The position numbers were made by a program, and so were the translations under genes. From the NCBI GenBank assembly GCA_016284575.1, contig JAEEPD010000084.1, positions 1 through 14,470 of the forward strand: a DNA stretch of 14,470 bases, read 5' to 3'. The notes beneath the pieces were generated by a model, which saw only the letters and a program-made list of their open reading frames with translations, made no database searches and had not been told where the DNA came from. This DNA comes from Bacillota bacterium (GTDB lineage: Bacteria; Bacillota; Clostridia; Peptostreptococcales; Anaerovoracaceae). Positions 7,321 through 14,450 of this stretch are shown piece after piece. Each line of letters begins with the position of its first letter. The stretch's first letter is position 1.

Positions 7321-8019
7321 TTATTTTATGATATAACGCAGATGGCGGAAGCCGTCGCGTATCACATTCAGCTTTGAGCTCCGCGGAAGAGTACACCTCC
7401 GCAGGCTTACGGGCGTCTGCCCTGTCCTGAGCCCCTTACGGGCCGCCTCCGCAATAAAGGCGGTGGCAAACTCCATGCCCGGGGCATCCATATCCATATT
7501 CATCTGCGCCGCAGCCTCCCTTGTGAGGCCTCTGAGGCCGCAGTGAAAATCGTAAACATCCGTCCGGAAGCGCTGCCTTCCCAGAGCGGACAGCCATTTC
7601 ACGCCCCAGTTATGGGTCCATGGCATTGCGCCCTTTTCTATCCCGCCGGCAAAGCGGTTTCCTATCATTACGTCGAAGCTGCCTTCGGCAAGGGGGTCGT
7701 ACAGACGCCCCAGCTGGGAAAAATCGTAGGTGGTGTCCGCATCCCCCATAAGGATGACGGAGCCCTCAGACGCCTTTATTCCTGCCATAAGGGCTCTTCC
7801 GTAGCCCGGCTTCGGCTCATGTATGACCTTCGCTCCTGCGGCAGCCGCGATCTCTGCAGTCCTGTCCGATGAGCCATTGTCCACGGCGATTATCTCGCCA
7901 TCAAGCCCTCGCGCGTCCAGAAATGCTTTTATCTCCCCGATGCACAGCGCCACAGCTGCTTCTTCGTCTCTGCAGGGGAGGACCACCGTAAGGTCGGGGC
8001 GTTTGTTTGCGTCACACAC
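7321..8019 (-). CDS. Family 2 glycosyltransferase (polyprenyl-phosphate sugar synthase type)
   Basis: This 232-aa cytoplasmic or membrane-associated enzyme has a GT-A fold. GT2 enzymes of this kind usually move a sugar from a nucleotide donor to a polyprenyl phosphate. Visible signals are the N-terminal TVVLPCRDEE strand-loop, VDNGSSDRT at about 46-54, the DxD metal motif in GDADTTYDF (D93, D95), IGNRF at about 119-123, and a C-terminal KLNVIRDGFRHLRY stretch typical of the DPM1-like branch. No C-terminal membrane helices are present. The start is GTG, with AAGGAGG 7 bases upstream, and it overlaps the end of the preceding membrane-protein gene by 8 bases, so the two are translationally coupled. 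That pairing suggests it feeds lipid-linked sugar to the membrane protein. Acceptor and sugar are unknown. Confidence 0.88.
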   Translation of the reverse strand: MCDANKRPDLTVVLPCRDEEAAVALCIGEIKAFLDARGLDGEIIAVDNGSSDRTAEIAAAAGAKVIHEPKPGYGRALMAGIKASEGSVILMGDADTTYDFSQLGRLYDPLAEGSFDVMIGNRFAGGIEKGAMPWTHNWGVKWLSALGRQRFRTDVYDFHCGLRGLTREAAAQMNMDMDAPGMEFATAFIAEAARKGLRTGQTPVSLRRCTLPRSSKLNVIRDGFRHLRYIIK

Positions 8020-9325
8020 GTCTTCCCCTCCTTTCCGTCAGCTCCTCCAAAATCAGCCAGACCGCGAGGATCGTTGCCGCCAGAGCCCTGTAGCTGAAGA
8101 AATAATGCAGATATGAATGATTGCACAGCACCAGATAGCGCAGGAAGGGAACCAGTCCAACCGCTGCATATATCCGGATGACGCTTTTGTCGAACCCGGG
8201 CTTCAAATATACATAGCCGTAGTAGACCGCATAAAAGGCCAGCAGCCAGCCTGCTATGGCACCTACAGGACCATAGCCCAGAGGGAAAAGGCAGCCGGTA
8301 TTGCGGACCAGGACGTTCCACATCAGAGCCGCAGGTCCAAGCTGCCAGGTCTCGCCGTAGAGCCTTTCTGCTATGTGACCGCTCACGTAAGGCAATACGT
8401 TTTCATGCATCACCAGCGAAGCCAGCAGCCACTTGAGCATCCACATGCCCGCGTAGCCAAAGCCCCAGGCGATGAACGCAGTCAACGCTGTCCGAAGCAG
8501 CTCCCTTCCGGTCCCTTTCATGGTCCGGCGCTGCAGCCACAAAAGCAGCAGCAGCGGCATCAGCAGGGTGACGGTCTCAGCCGTCAGAAAATCCATGAAG
8601 CTGGTGAGCATGCCGCTTATCATAAAAAGCACTGCCAGCTGAGCCGGACTTCTTTTCTCCGGGTGCAGGCACACCGCAAGGCTTACAGCCAGCGCTATTA
8701 TAAACACCCAGGTGTACTCCAGGCTCAGGGGGACGAAGATTATTCCTGCGGCTATCAGTCCTGCGGCTGTGCCCCATGCGGGAGCGTAATATTTCCTGCG
8801 GATAAGCAGCGCCAAGAGCCCTGCCGTCAGCACTGTCAGCAGAACTCCGTTGAGCTTATATATCTCAGCCAGCGGCATCACGCACAGCAGAGGCGTTATA
8901 AAGGCGATGGAGCCGTGCCAGTAGCGGAGGTACTGCCTGTTTGGGGGAAGACCCTCCGTGACCGCCTCCAGCAGGTTTTCGTTTTCGTTCTGATTGTTCC
9001 GGTAGAAATACTCGGAGCGCACGACCGATTCCAGAGGCTTTTCAGGATCCAGCTGCCAGGCTATGGCAAGCAGGATGGAGTCCGCGTAGCGATCGATGCG
9101 GCTGGCATTGACGCCCTCCAGCACCGTTCCGAAAAGCTCGCCTTCGCACAGGTATTCAGCAGAGGAAAGCATGTTTTCCCGGATGCTCTCCCTTGGAATA
9201 CTCGCCGCCAGCACCATCAGGCCTGTCAGCAGAGCTGCGGTCAGTACAAAGGCAGCTGCGCATATGATCATGCTTTTGGGAACTGAGTTTTGGCTATGCT
9301 CCTGACTGTCCTTCATGCTCCGCAA
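8012..9325 (-). CDS. Polytopic membrane protein, GT-C-like, family not recognised
   Basis: This 437-aa integral membrane protein has about ten or eleven hydrophobic segments (for example 18-41, 139-175, 186-220, 229-264, 279-305, 352-374, 383-400 and 409-428). A large hydrophilic loop of about 95 residues after the first segment holds RIDRYADS (76-83) and RYWHGS (134-139). One long loop between TM1 and TM2 with acidic residues is the layout of GT-C glycosyltransferases using lipid-linked sugars, and the GT2 neighbour fits this, but I recognise no family motif. The start used is TTG at 9325, with AGGA about 6 bases upstream. The ATG at 9316 has no well-spaced site. A polymerase, flippase or plain structural membrane protein remains possible. 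Confidence 0.8.
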   Translation of the reverse strand: MRSMKDSQEHSQNSVPKSMIICAAAFVLTAALLTGLMVLAASIPRESIRENMLSSAEYLCEGELFGTVLEGVNASRIDRYADSILLAIAWQLDPEKPLESVVRSEYFYRNNQNENENLLEAVTEGLPPNRQYLRYWHGSIAFITPLLCVMPLAEIYKLNGVLLTVLTAGLLALLIRRKYYAPAWGTAAGLIAAGIIFVPLSLEYTWVFIIALAVSLAVCLHPEKRSPAQLAVLFMISGMLTSFMDFLTAETVTLLMPLLLLLWLQRRTMKGTGRELLRTALTAFIAWGFGYAGMWMLKWLLASLVMHENVLPYVSGHIAERLYGETWQLGPAALMWNVLVRNTGCLFPLGYGPVGAIAGWLLAFYAVYYGYVYLKPGFDKSVIRIYAAVGLVPFLRYLVLCNHSYLHYFFSYRALAATILAVWLILEELTERRGRRV

Positions 9326-9333
9326 ATCTTTTC

Positions 9334-9353
9334 CTGATCCGGCACCAGATCAG
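9334..9353 (-). promoter_or_regulatory. Leader hairpin touching the ribosome binding site of the membrane-protein gene
   Basis: In the minus-strand transcript CUGAUCUGG and CCGGAUCAG pair over 9 bp (one G-U) around a 2-base centre, so a few pairs must open to form a loop. The last bases of the 3' arm are the first bases of the AGGA that precedes the TTG start. The hairpin could limit translation initiation; this is inference. Confidence 0.55.
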
Positions 9354-9363
9354 TACGACACAA

Positions 9364-9404
9364 AAAATAATTCGAATTATTTTACCATTAATTGAAGTTC
9401 AATT
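9364..9404. promoter_or_regulatory. Two adjacent palindromes over the promoter (candidate operator)
   Basis: A perfect 20-bp palindrome centred on TTCGAA spans 9364-9383. A second, AATTGAA-G-TTCAATT, spans 9390-9404, and ATTCGA recurs beside it. They cover the proposed -10 and spacer of the surface operon, the usual position of repressor sites. The AT-rich composition makes chance palindromes more likely, but 20 perfect bases is long. Confidence 0.5.
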
Positions 9405-9407
9405 CGA
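9379..9407 (-). promoter_or_regulatory. Candidate promoter of the surface-glycosylation operon
   Basis: The minus strand shows TGGTAAAAT, an extended -10 with a 5/6 hexamer (9384-9379). A weak TCGAAT lies 17 bases upstream (9407-9402). It lies between the rplT terminator and the membrane-protein start, where a promoter is required. Confidence 0.45.
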
Positions 9408-9463
9408 GAGATTTTTTTGATTAGTCTAAATTATTTTTATGATAGATGACCTGGCGACAAGGA

Positions 9464-9498
9464 ATAAAAAATACAGACCCGGATTTTTTCCGGGTCTG
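9464..9498 (-). terminator. Intrinsic terminator of the infC-rpmI-rplT operon
   Basis: CAGACCCGGA and TCCGGGTCTG form a perfect 10-bp stem (9474-9483 with 9489-9498) around a five-T loop. The minus strand continues UAUUUUUUA. It lies 22 bases beyond the rplT stop. Confidence 0.93.
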
Positions 9499-9520
9499 CC
9501 GTATTTCTTATTTACAGATC

Positions 9521-9874
9521 TTACAGAGCTGCCTTTGCGATCTCTACCAGCTGAGTGAAGCCTGCGGGATCGTGGATAGCCATCTCGGAGAGCATCTTTC
9601 TGTTGACCTCTACGTTGGCCTTCTTGAGTCCATTCATCAGTCTGCTGTAGGAAATGTCGTTCATTCTTGCTGCAGCATTGATTCTGGTGATCCAGAGCTT
9701 TCTGAACTCTCTCTTGCGGAGCTTTCTGCCCATCTGTGCAGATCTGAGGGATCTCATAACTGCAGGATTTGCAGCCTTGAAGCTCTTGTGCTTGGAACCA
9801 TAGAAGCCCTTTGCCAGCTTCAGGATCTTGTTGTGTCTTTTCTTAGCGCCTACGCCGCCTTTAACTCTTGCCAT
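9521..9874 (-). CDS. rplT: 50S ribosomal protein L20
   Basis: This 117-aa protein has the usual L20 length and is highly basic. The start MARVKGGV, the KGFYGSKHKSFKAA segment at about 22-35, RKLRKREFRKLWI at about 50-62 and the ISYSRLMNGLKKANVEVNRKMLSE region are classic L20. The family binds 23S rRNA early in large-subunit assembly and, in Firmicutes, also the leader of its own operon to shut off expression. AGGAGG sits 9 bases before the ATG and overlaps the stop codon of rpmI, so the two are probably translated in a coupled way. It is the last gene of the operon. Confidence 0.98.
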   Translation of the reverse strand: MARVKGGVGAKKRHNKILKLAKGFYGSKHKSFKAANPAVMRSLRSAQMGRKLRKREFRKLWITRINAAARMNDISYSRLMNGLKKANVEVNRKMLSEMAIHDPAGFTQLVEIAKAAL

Positions 9875-9887
9875 TCGTCTCTACCTC

Positions 9888-10091
9888 CTATTTCCCTACG
9901 AGAACGCTCTTGATTCTCTTCTGATCAGCACTGGTAAGTATTGTGGACTTACGCAGACCCATCTTTCTCTTGGGAGTCTTCTTGGTAAGGATGTGGCTCT
10001 TGTATGCCTTGTTTCTCTTTACCTTGCCGGTTCCGGTGAGCTTGAATCTCTTCATTGCCCCTCTGTGGGACTTCATCTTGTTCTTTGCCAT
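9888..10091 (-). CDS. rpmI: 50S ribosomal protein L35
   Basis: The true start is the ATG at 10091, with GGAAGGAA about 6 bases upstream, giving 67 aa. The frame stays open 45 codons further upstream, but that part overlaps the end of infC and is not L35-like. The protein is small and very basic: MAKNKMKSHRGAMKRF at the start, KAYKSHILTKK in the middle and a C-terminal KRIKSVL stretch, all family-typical. It is a component of the large ribosomal subunit. It sits between infC and rplT, as in nearly all bacteria. Confidence 0.97.
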   Translation of the reverse strand: MAKNKMKSHRGAMKRFKLTGTGKVKRNKAYKSHILTKKTPKRKMGLRKSTILTSADQKRIKSVLVGK

Positions 10092-10110
10092 TTTTAATTC
10101 CTTCCTGCAT

Positions 10111-10731
10111 CTATTCTTCAGACTGCTGCGCGTTATCGGAAGCGCCCTCGCCCTCTGCCTCGGTCTTCTTTGCAGCCTCGGCAGCCAGCCTTGCGGCCTT
10201 AGCTTCCTTCTGCCTGTCTTTTTCACTCTTGGGAGCTACGATCATGGACATATTTCGTCCCTCAAGAATGGGCTGCTTTTCGATGTTGCCCTGATCCTTG
10301 ATCATCTCGTAAAAATTCAGCATGGTTTCTCTGCCTTTGTTGGCATAGCCCATTTCTCTGCCGCGGAACCTCATGCTGACCTTGACCTTGTCGCCGCCGG
10401 CAAGGAACTTGCCTGCGATCTTGGCCTTGGTCTCCAGGTCGTGTTCTTCTGTGAAGATGCCCAGACGAACCTCCTTGACCTCCATGGTCTTCTGCTTCTT
10501 TCTGGCATCCTTCTCCTTCTTCTGCTGATCATAGCGGTACTTGCCGTAGTCCATGATCCTGCATACCGGTGGAGCCGCATTGGGAGAGATGTTTACCAGG
10601 TCCAGGTTGGCTTCGTGAGCCTTCTCCATGGCTTCCTGGATGCTGACGATACCCAGCTGTTCGCCGTTGGCATCGATCAGACGCACTTCTTTGGCACGAA
10701 TCTCTTCGTTAACTAAAGCTTCTTTACTAAT
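10111..10731 (-). CDS. infC: Translation initiation factor IF-3, starting on ATT
   Basis: IF-3 binds the 30S subunit, keeps it apart from 50S and checks the start codon. The protein is 206 aa when started at the ATT at 10731. That start gives the full conserved N-terminus (ISKEALVNEEIRAKEVRLID), and GGAGG lies 8 bases upstream. The next usable codon, the GTG at 10686, would cut into the N-domain. ATT as infC start is known from E. coli, where IF-3 itself represses such starts. Visible motifs are VRLIDANGEQLGI, LDLVNISPNAAPPVCRIMDYGKYRY, a lysine-rich linker, VKEVRLG, GDKVKVSMRFRGREM and EGRNMSMIVAPK. A tail of about 30 residues rich in Ala, Glu and Lys follows the C-domain. The gene heads the infC-rpmI-rplT operon. 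Confidence 0.96.
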   Translation of the reverse strand: MSKEALVNEEIRAKEVRLIDANGEQLGIVSIQEAMEKAHEANLDLVNISPNAAPPVCRIMDYGKYRYDQQKKEKDARKKQKTMEVKEVRLGIFTEEHDLETKAKIAGKFLAGGDKVKVSMRFRGREMGYANKGRETMLNFYEMIKDQGNIEKQPILEGRNMSMIVAPKSEKDRQKEAKAARLAAEAAKKTEAEGEGASDNAQQSEE

Positions 10732-10739
10732 GGTCTTGT

Positions 10740-10744
10740 CCTCC
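10740..10744 (-). promoter_or_regulatory. Ribosome binding site fixing the ATT start of infC
   Basis: GGAGG, 8 bases before the ATT at 10731. No ATG, GTG or TTG lies at a suitable distance, which makes ATT the only sensible start. It begins 9 bases after the U-run of the leader terminator. Confidence 0.85.
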
Positions 10745-10752
10745 GAAAAATG

Positions 10753-10779
10753 AAAAAGACGGTGCGCAAACGCCCGCCC
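10753..10779 (-). terminator. Leader terminator (attenuator) before infC
   Basis: In the minus-strand RNA, GGCGGGCG pairs with CGC(A)CCGUC (one bulged A, one G-U) around a UUUG loop. It is immediately followed by UUUUU and then the infC ribosome binding site. A terminator inside a leader, before an essential operon, implies regulated read-through. Confidence 0.8.
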
Positions 10780-10865
10780 AAAAACTACTCAAAAGGAGTG
10801 GTCTTTATTAGCCTCTTTGTGTAAACTGGAGGCGAGAAGCGGAACTTCTGCTTGATACGCCAAGT

Positions 10866-10894
10866 AGTATACCCATTCCCGCCCCCTGTGTCAA
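10866..10894 (-). promoter_or_regulatory. Strong housekeeping promoter of infC-rpmI-rplT
   Basis: On the minus strand a perfect TTGACA (10894-10889) is followed by a 17-base spacer and TATACT (10871-10866). This is the best sigma-A promoter in the window. Transcription should start near 10859. Confidence 0.9.
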
Positions 10895-10935
10895 GGATTA
10901 TTTATCAGTTTTTTGTGGATTTTTCAAGGCTTTAG

Positions 10936-12579
10936 CTAGAAAATCGATAGATTGTCCATGCCCAGGTCCTTGTACATGGCATAGGAGACCAAATTGCGCA
11001 GAGCATACTGATTCAGACCCTCTCCTATGTTCTGATGGATGAACAGATCCGCTACGCCTTCGTTGATATAGAAGTAGAGCCTGTCGCTTCCTATGGTGAA
11101 ATCAAGACCATAGTCCAGAACCGCGTCAAAATAGCCATTCCTCTGCTCTTTTGTGGTTGCATAGTTATTGGGGACCCAGTCGGCTTCAGACCCTAAAGCA
11201 TTAGCTTCGAAGGCATTTTTAAGCAAAGCCCTGACATCTGCACCCGGGACAAACACATCCTCCAGCTTAAGAGGCTCGGTATTCTGTCCCCTGAAGACAT
11301 AATGGTCATCCCTTCCCTCCCTGGTTATCTCGCCCCAGGGATCGTTTGTATAGTAGCTCAGCGTGTAGTTGCTGAATATATTCGTATAGGGTCCGGTCTG
11401 GCCGTAGTAGGTGCTGTAATACATGTTGGCATTCACATTACCCGGATAGTAGCGGCTATAGATGTCGCAGAGCTGCTTAAAGCGGTCCTCAACCGGCTTC
11501 AGGCGGTAGTCGTCAGGCTTCAGGTACTGCATCTGGCCCCAGGGCATATCTTCTCTGTAGGAGAAGCTGTAGCCCATGTATCCTGTGCTGCCGCTGAATT
11601 CGTAGTTTTTGCTCTCGTATTCGTTCTTTTCCTTGCTGCTGTCATCGTAGACAGAGAAAATGAAGGGATTCGGAGCATCCTCTTTAAAGAGGCTCTGCCC
11701 GGAGGCGAACCTGCCGCTGTAGGCGTTCACATCCCCCATCCCTATGCTCAGATACCGGGAGCTGTTCTGGCAGTGGACCCAGGGGGTATCATAGTCAAAT
11801 ATGAGTATAAGATCTCCCGTATAGCCGCTGATGTAATACTTCTGATCCTCTTCTATGCCGGGAAAGGGACCGTCCAGCCTCAGCCCGGTATCAACCCAGT
11901 ATTCATCCTCCGACAGCTCGTTGAAGGAATCATACTTTACGATTTCGCTGCGGATGTGATTGTCGATGTATGTGAGGCCGTCGATGTTGTCCGCAAAAAG
12001 ATCGGTGATCCTTATCTCCTTTCCGGTCCTGAGGTCAAGGTTCATGACCTCGTCCTGATTGTAGCTCAGATAATCACCATCATCGTTCAGCAGGGTCAGA
12101 TACTTATAGAATTGCACAGACAGCATGTTCTCAAAGCTGGCCTGAATGGTGCCGTAGCAGTATGCATACTCTACCTTTGCTTTGCCTGCATCCAGCCTTG
12201 CCTGGATAAGCTTTGAGCCCAGGTATGGAGGTATCTCCACAGAATCGATAAGGCTGATGAAACGCTCCTTTATGGCAGCATTTATCTGCTCCTGAAGGGC
12301 TTCATCCTTAAGTCCGCTGATGACAGGATAAGACCCTGAGCCGTACCGGCCCTCGTAGTTTACATTTTCCTCTGTCAGGCTGTTATTCATGACCCAGAAC
12401 CTGTCGCTGCTTTTTTTGACAGGCTCACCAACAGCCCAGTCCCTTGAAGGAGCCTCCGGCGCTTCACTGCCCTGCTGGGGCTGCGGATCCGGCGGAGTCT
12501 GTCCGCTGCCGCCGAAGCTGCAGGCCGCAAGCGATGCAAGAAGAGCTGCTGCTATCAGAACTGCAAAAAACTTTTTCAT
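10936..12579 (-). CDS. Lipoprotein with two DUF3298/RsiV-like modules (paralogue of the gene upstream)
   Basis: This 547-aa protein carries a lipoprotein signal (LAAC, Cys20) and a Pro/Gln-rich spacer to about residue 47, so it is anchored outside the membrane. Residues about 82-300 look like the DUF4163/DUF3298 arrangement seen in RsiV and PdaC-type proteins: YPVISGLKDEALQEQIN, IPPYLGSKL, LSVQFYKY, MNLDLRTGKEIRITDLFAD, and GDLILIFDYDTPW. A second, weaker copy of the same plan seems to run from about 395 to 545 (YTLSYYT, LKLEDVFVPG, LYFYINEG). The function is not known; members are often linked to cell-wall sensing or deacetylase accessory domains. The start has AGAGGG 6 bases upstream, and the gene follows its 606-aa paralogue by 50 bases, so they are probably one operon. 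I see no clear terminator after it. Confidence 0.82.
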   Translation of the reverse strand: MKKFFAVLIAAALLASLAACSFGGSGQTPPDPQPQQGSEAPEAPSRDWAVGEPVKKSSDRFWVMNNSLTEENVNYEGRYGSGSYPVISGLKDEALQEQINAAIKERFISLIDSVEIPPYLGSKLIQARLDAGKAKVEYAYCYGTIQASFENMLSVQFYKYLTLLNDDGDYLSYNQDEVMNLDLRTGKEIRITDLFADNIDGLTYIDNHIRSEIVKYDSFNELSEDEYWVDTGLRLDGPFPGIEEDQKYYISGYTGDLILIFDYDTPWVHCQNSSRYLSIGMGDVNAYSGRFASGQSLFKEDAPNPFIFSVYDDSSKEKNEYESKNYEFSGSTGYMGYSFSYREDMPWGQMQYLKPDDYRLKPVEDRFKQLCDIYSRYYPGNVNANMYYSTYYGQTGPYTNIFSNYTLSYYTNDPWGEITREGRDDHYVFRGQNTEPLKLEDVFVPGADVRALLKNAFEANALGSEADWVPNNYATTKEQRNGYFDAVLDYGLDFTIGSDRLYFYINEGVADLFIHQNIGEGLNQYALRNLVSYAMYKDLGMDNLSIF

Positions 12580-12629
12580 ATGGATCCCTCTAAATTATCA
12601 ATATTAAACCGGCTGCCGGGCTCTTCGGA

Positions 12630-14450
12630 TCAGAAGATGGTCATATCTTCCGCACCCAGGTCCCTGTAATATACGCCGGAGACCAGAGTCTCCACCGTGA
12701 ATAAAATGTCATTGTCAGCCTTCTCGCCCTTCTCCCCTCCGGTATGTCCGAAGTACTTCATGCTAAGATCCCGCAGGGCGCTGCCGTAGAAAAGCTCCAG
12801 GTAGCGGTTTCCCATGCTGAAGGATGAGGCGCTGCGGGAGGCTTCCATGAAGAAGGCGTCCAGAGCCTTTTCGTCTATTCCAAGGCCGCGCACGTAGTCT
12901 GCGTCAAGATAGCGCAGACCCTGGTCCAGCCCTTCGCCATCCGGCGTATCCAGGACACGCTGCCAGTTGGCTTTAAAGGCGTTATACAATCTCTCCTCCC
13001 AGTAAACTCCGGGTCTGAAGATCGTGGAAAAGCTCTCCGGCGAGCTGCTGTCACCCCGGAAGACCAGATTCCTCTGGACCGTTTCCTCGTAGAGCACGTC
13101 GCTTGGATAGACCGTGCGGGTGAAATTGAGCTGCATGGTGCTCCTCACGTTCACGAAGTCCCCCACCCGTGAGCAGTAATCTGAAATGTTGAGATGGGAG
13201 CTCACATAGCCGTTGTAAAGCTCCTTCAGCTCGTCCCTTTTGCTGTAATATAATTCCAGATATTTATTCACCGTATCCGAGCCGGTGCTCACATAGGCTA
13301 TCTGCTCCTTTGTCATGTCCTTCAGGTAGCTGGATGACACATGCACGTAGTCCTTAAGCCCGGAGGAGCCAACATTCATATCCTCGTTGCGGTTTTCAGT
13401 CACCATATCTGAGCGATCGTAGTACCTGGAAAGCAGCAGATAGTCGGCGGTTTCATCCTCAAAAATACTCTTTGCAGAGGGAAAACGGCCCGAATATGCA
13501 GCCACCGGGACGATGTCAAAGCTCAGAGACCTGGCCATATAGTCGCAGTAGACCCAGGGGGTGTTATAGTCGAAGATAAGGTTCAGCTGTCCGCTGAAGC
13601 CATTTATATAGTACTTCTGGTCCTCCGCTATGCCCGGGAACGGCATTGCAAGAGAAAGTCCCGTGTCGTACCAGCCCATGGTGAAGCTGGTGCGGTCGTC
13701 GTAGGAATCATGCTTTGCTATGTAATCCTCCATCTGATGGTCCAGCCATGCCAGACCGTCCACATCGTCTGCAAAAAGCTCCCTTATGGAGATCTCATTG
13801 CCGGTGCGCAGGTCCAGATTCATGCCGTCCATAGCGTAGACCGTAAAGTATGCAGTCTTGCTTTTGTTTACAAAGCTTCTGTGGCTTGTGAAGCACAGGG
13901 AAAGCATATTCTCCGCGTTCAGCCCCACATCCACATAGCAGAACTGAGAATTCTGTTCCCAGTCCTGCAGCGCCTTCTCCTTCAGCTTTGCGCCCACATA
14001 GGGGGGTATGCTGCGGTCAGAAGCCAGCGCTGCATATTTTTCGTATATCCTGCGGTTGATATCCTCCTCCAGAGCCTTGTCCTTAAGGCCCGATATACGG
14101 ATGAAATACCCGCTGAAGCTGCTGCCTGCGGGGGTGAAGTCTATCGGACCGCCGCCCTCGATCATCCCATTATGTATGTAAAAGGTGCTGATCTTAAGAT
14201 TATTTACCCGTACGGAATACTTCCCTGATGCGTGGGGCACAGGTTCTCCTTTGGTCTGATATCCGCTGCCTTCTGCAGTGCAAGACTGCCCCTGACCCTT
14301 CGGAGCAGCAGCCTTTTCATACCCGTAAGTCGCCACCGGTTCCCTTACGGGAACGTAGGCGGGCGGGTGCGGAACATCAGCCTCAAGCGAACAGGCGCAG
14401 AGGCTGATGATCATTAAGATCTCAAGAAAAACAGCGAGAAGCTTTTTCAT
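12630..14450 (-). CDS. Lipoprotein with DUF3298/RsiV-like module (paralogue of the gene downstream)
   Basis: This 606-aa protein carries a lipoprotein signal with LCAC (Cys20) and a variable spacer to about residue 110. It aligns by eye with the next gene over most of the first domain: ISGLKDKALEEDIN, IPPYVGAKL, MNLDLRTGNEISIRELFADDVDGL, DTGLSLAMPFPGIAEDQKYYI, LNLIFDYNTPWV and AYSGRF. The two also share nearly the same ending, YRDLGAEDMTIF against YKDLGMDNLSIF. The middle part (about 340-560) is much more diverged. They are an old tandem duplication. The start is chosen because MKKLLAVF begins a proper signal peptide; the ribosome binding site is weak (AAGTAG, or AGGG about 14 bases off) and only 20 bases upstream are visible. 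A weak CCGG-CAG-CCGG hairpin lies after the stop (12609-12619). Function unknown. Confidence 0.8.
   Translation of the reverse strand: MKKLLAVFLEILMIISLCACSLEADVPHPPAYVPVREPVATYGYEKAAAPKGQGQSCTAEGSGYQTKGEPVPHASGKYSVRVNNLKISTFYIHNGMIEGGGPIDFTPAGSSFSGYFIRISGLKDKALEEDINRRIYEKYAALASDRSIPPYVGAKLKEKALQDWEQNSQFCYVDVGLNAENMLSLCFTSHRSFVNKSKTAYFTVYAMDGMNLDLRTGNEISIRELFADDVDGLAWLDHQMEDYIAKHDSYDDRTSFTMGWYDTGLSLAMPFPGIAEDQKYYINGFSGQLNLIFDYNTPWVYCDYMARSLSFDIVPVAAYSGRFPSAKSIFEDETADYLLLSRYYDRSDMVTENRNEDMNVGSSGLKDYVHVSSSYLKDMTKEQIAYVSTGSDTVNKYLELYYSKRDELKELYNGYVSSHLNISDYCSRVGDFVNVRSTMQLNFTRTVYPSDVLYEETVQRNLVFRGDSSSPESFSTIFRPGVYWEERLYNAFKANWQRVLDTPDGEGLDQGLRYLDADYVRGLGIDEKALDAFFMEASRSASSFSMGNRYLELFYGSALRDLSMKYFGHTGGEKGEKADNDILFTVETLVSGVYYRDLGAEDMTIF

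Larger units (their letters stand above)
10732..10860 (-). ncRNA. L20-type leader RNA of the infC-rpmI-rplT operon
   Basis: About 128 bases separate the promoter from the infC start. The transcript can form AGAAG-CUUCU (10835-10849), GCCUC-GAGGC (10811-10833), an imperfect AAAGACCACUC/GAGUAGUUUUU stem (10780-10806), and then the terminator. Firmicutes leaders of this operon are known to bind L20 and to terminate when L20 is in excess. Position, length and the terminal hairpin all fit. I matched layout, not an Rfam model. Confidence 0.75.

Noticed and set aside
8117..9286. Plus-strand reading frame of 389 codons
   Set aside because: Rich in Gln, His and Arg, as expected for the reverse of a hydrophobic membrane-protein gene. 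The minus frame has proper membrane segments and gene overlap.
9888..10226. 112-codon version of the L35 gene
   Set aside because: The 45 extra codons overlap infC out of frame. The conserved L35 start and its ribosome binding site are at 10091.
10111..10686. IF-3 starting at the GTG at 10686
   Set aside because: It would remove the conserved N-terminal IRAKEV segment and has no ribosome binding site. ATT at 10731 restores both.
10900..10935. Terminator after the 547-aa lipoprotein gene
   Set aside because: The stretch has A and T runs but no stable stem that I could find, so no terminator is called.
11302..12216. Plus-strand hydrophobic reading frame of 304 codons
   Set aside because: Antisense of Asp/Tyr/Asn-rich codons of the lipoprotein, which produce apparent Val/Ile-rich segments. 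No start signals.
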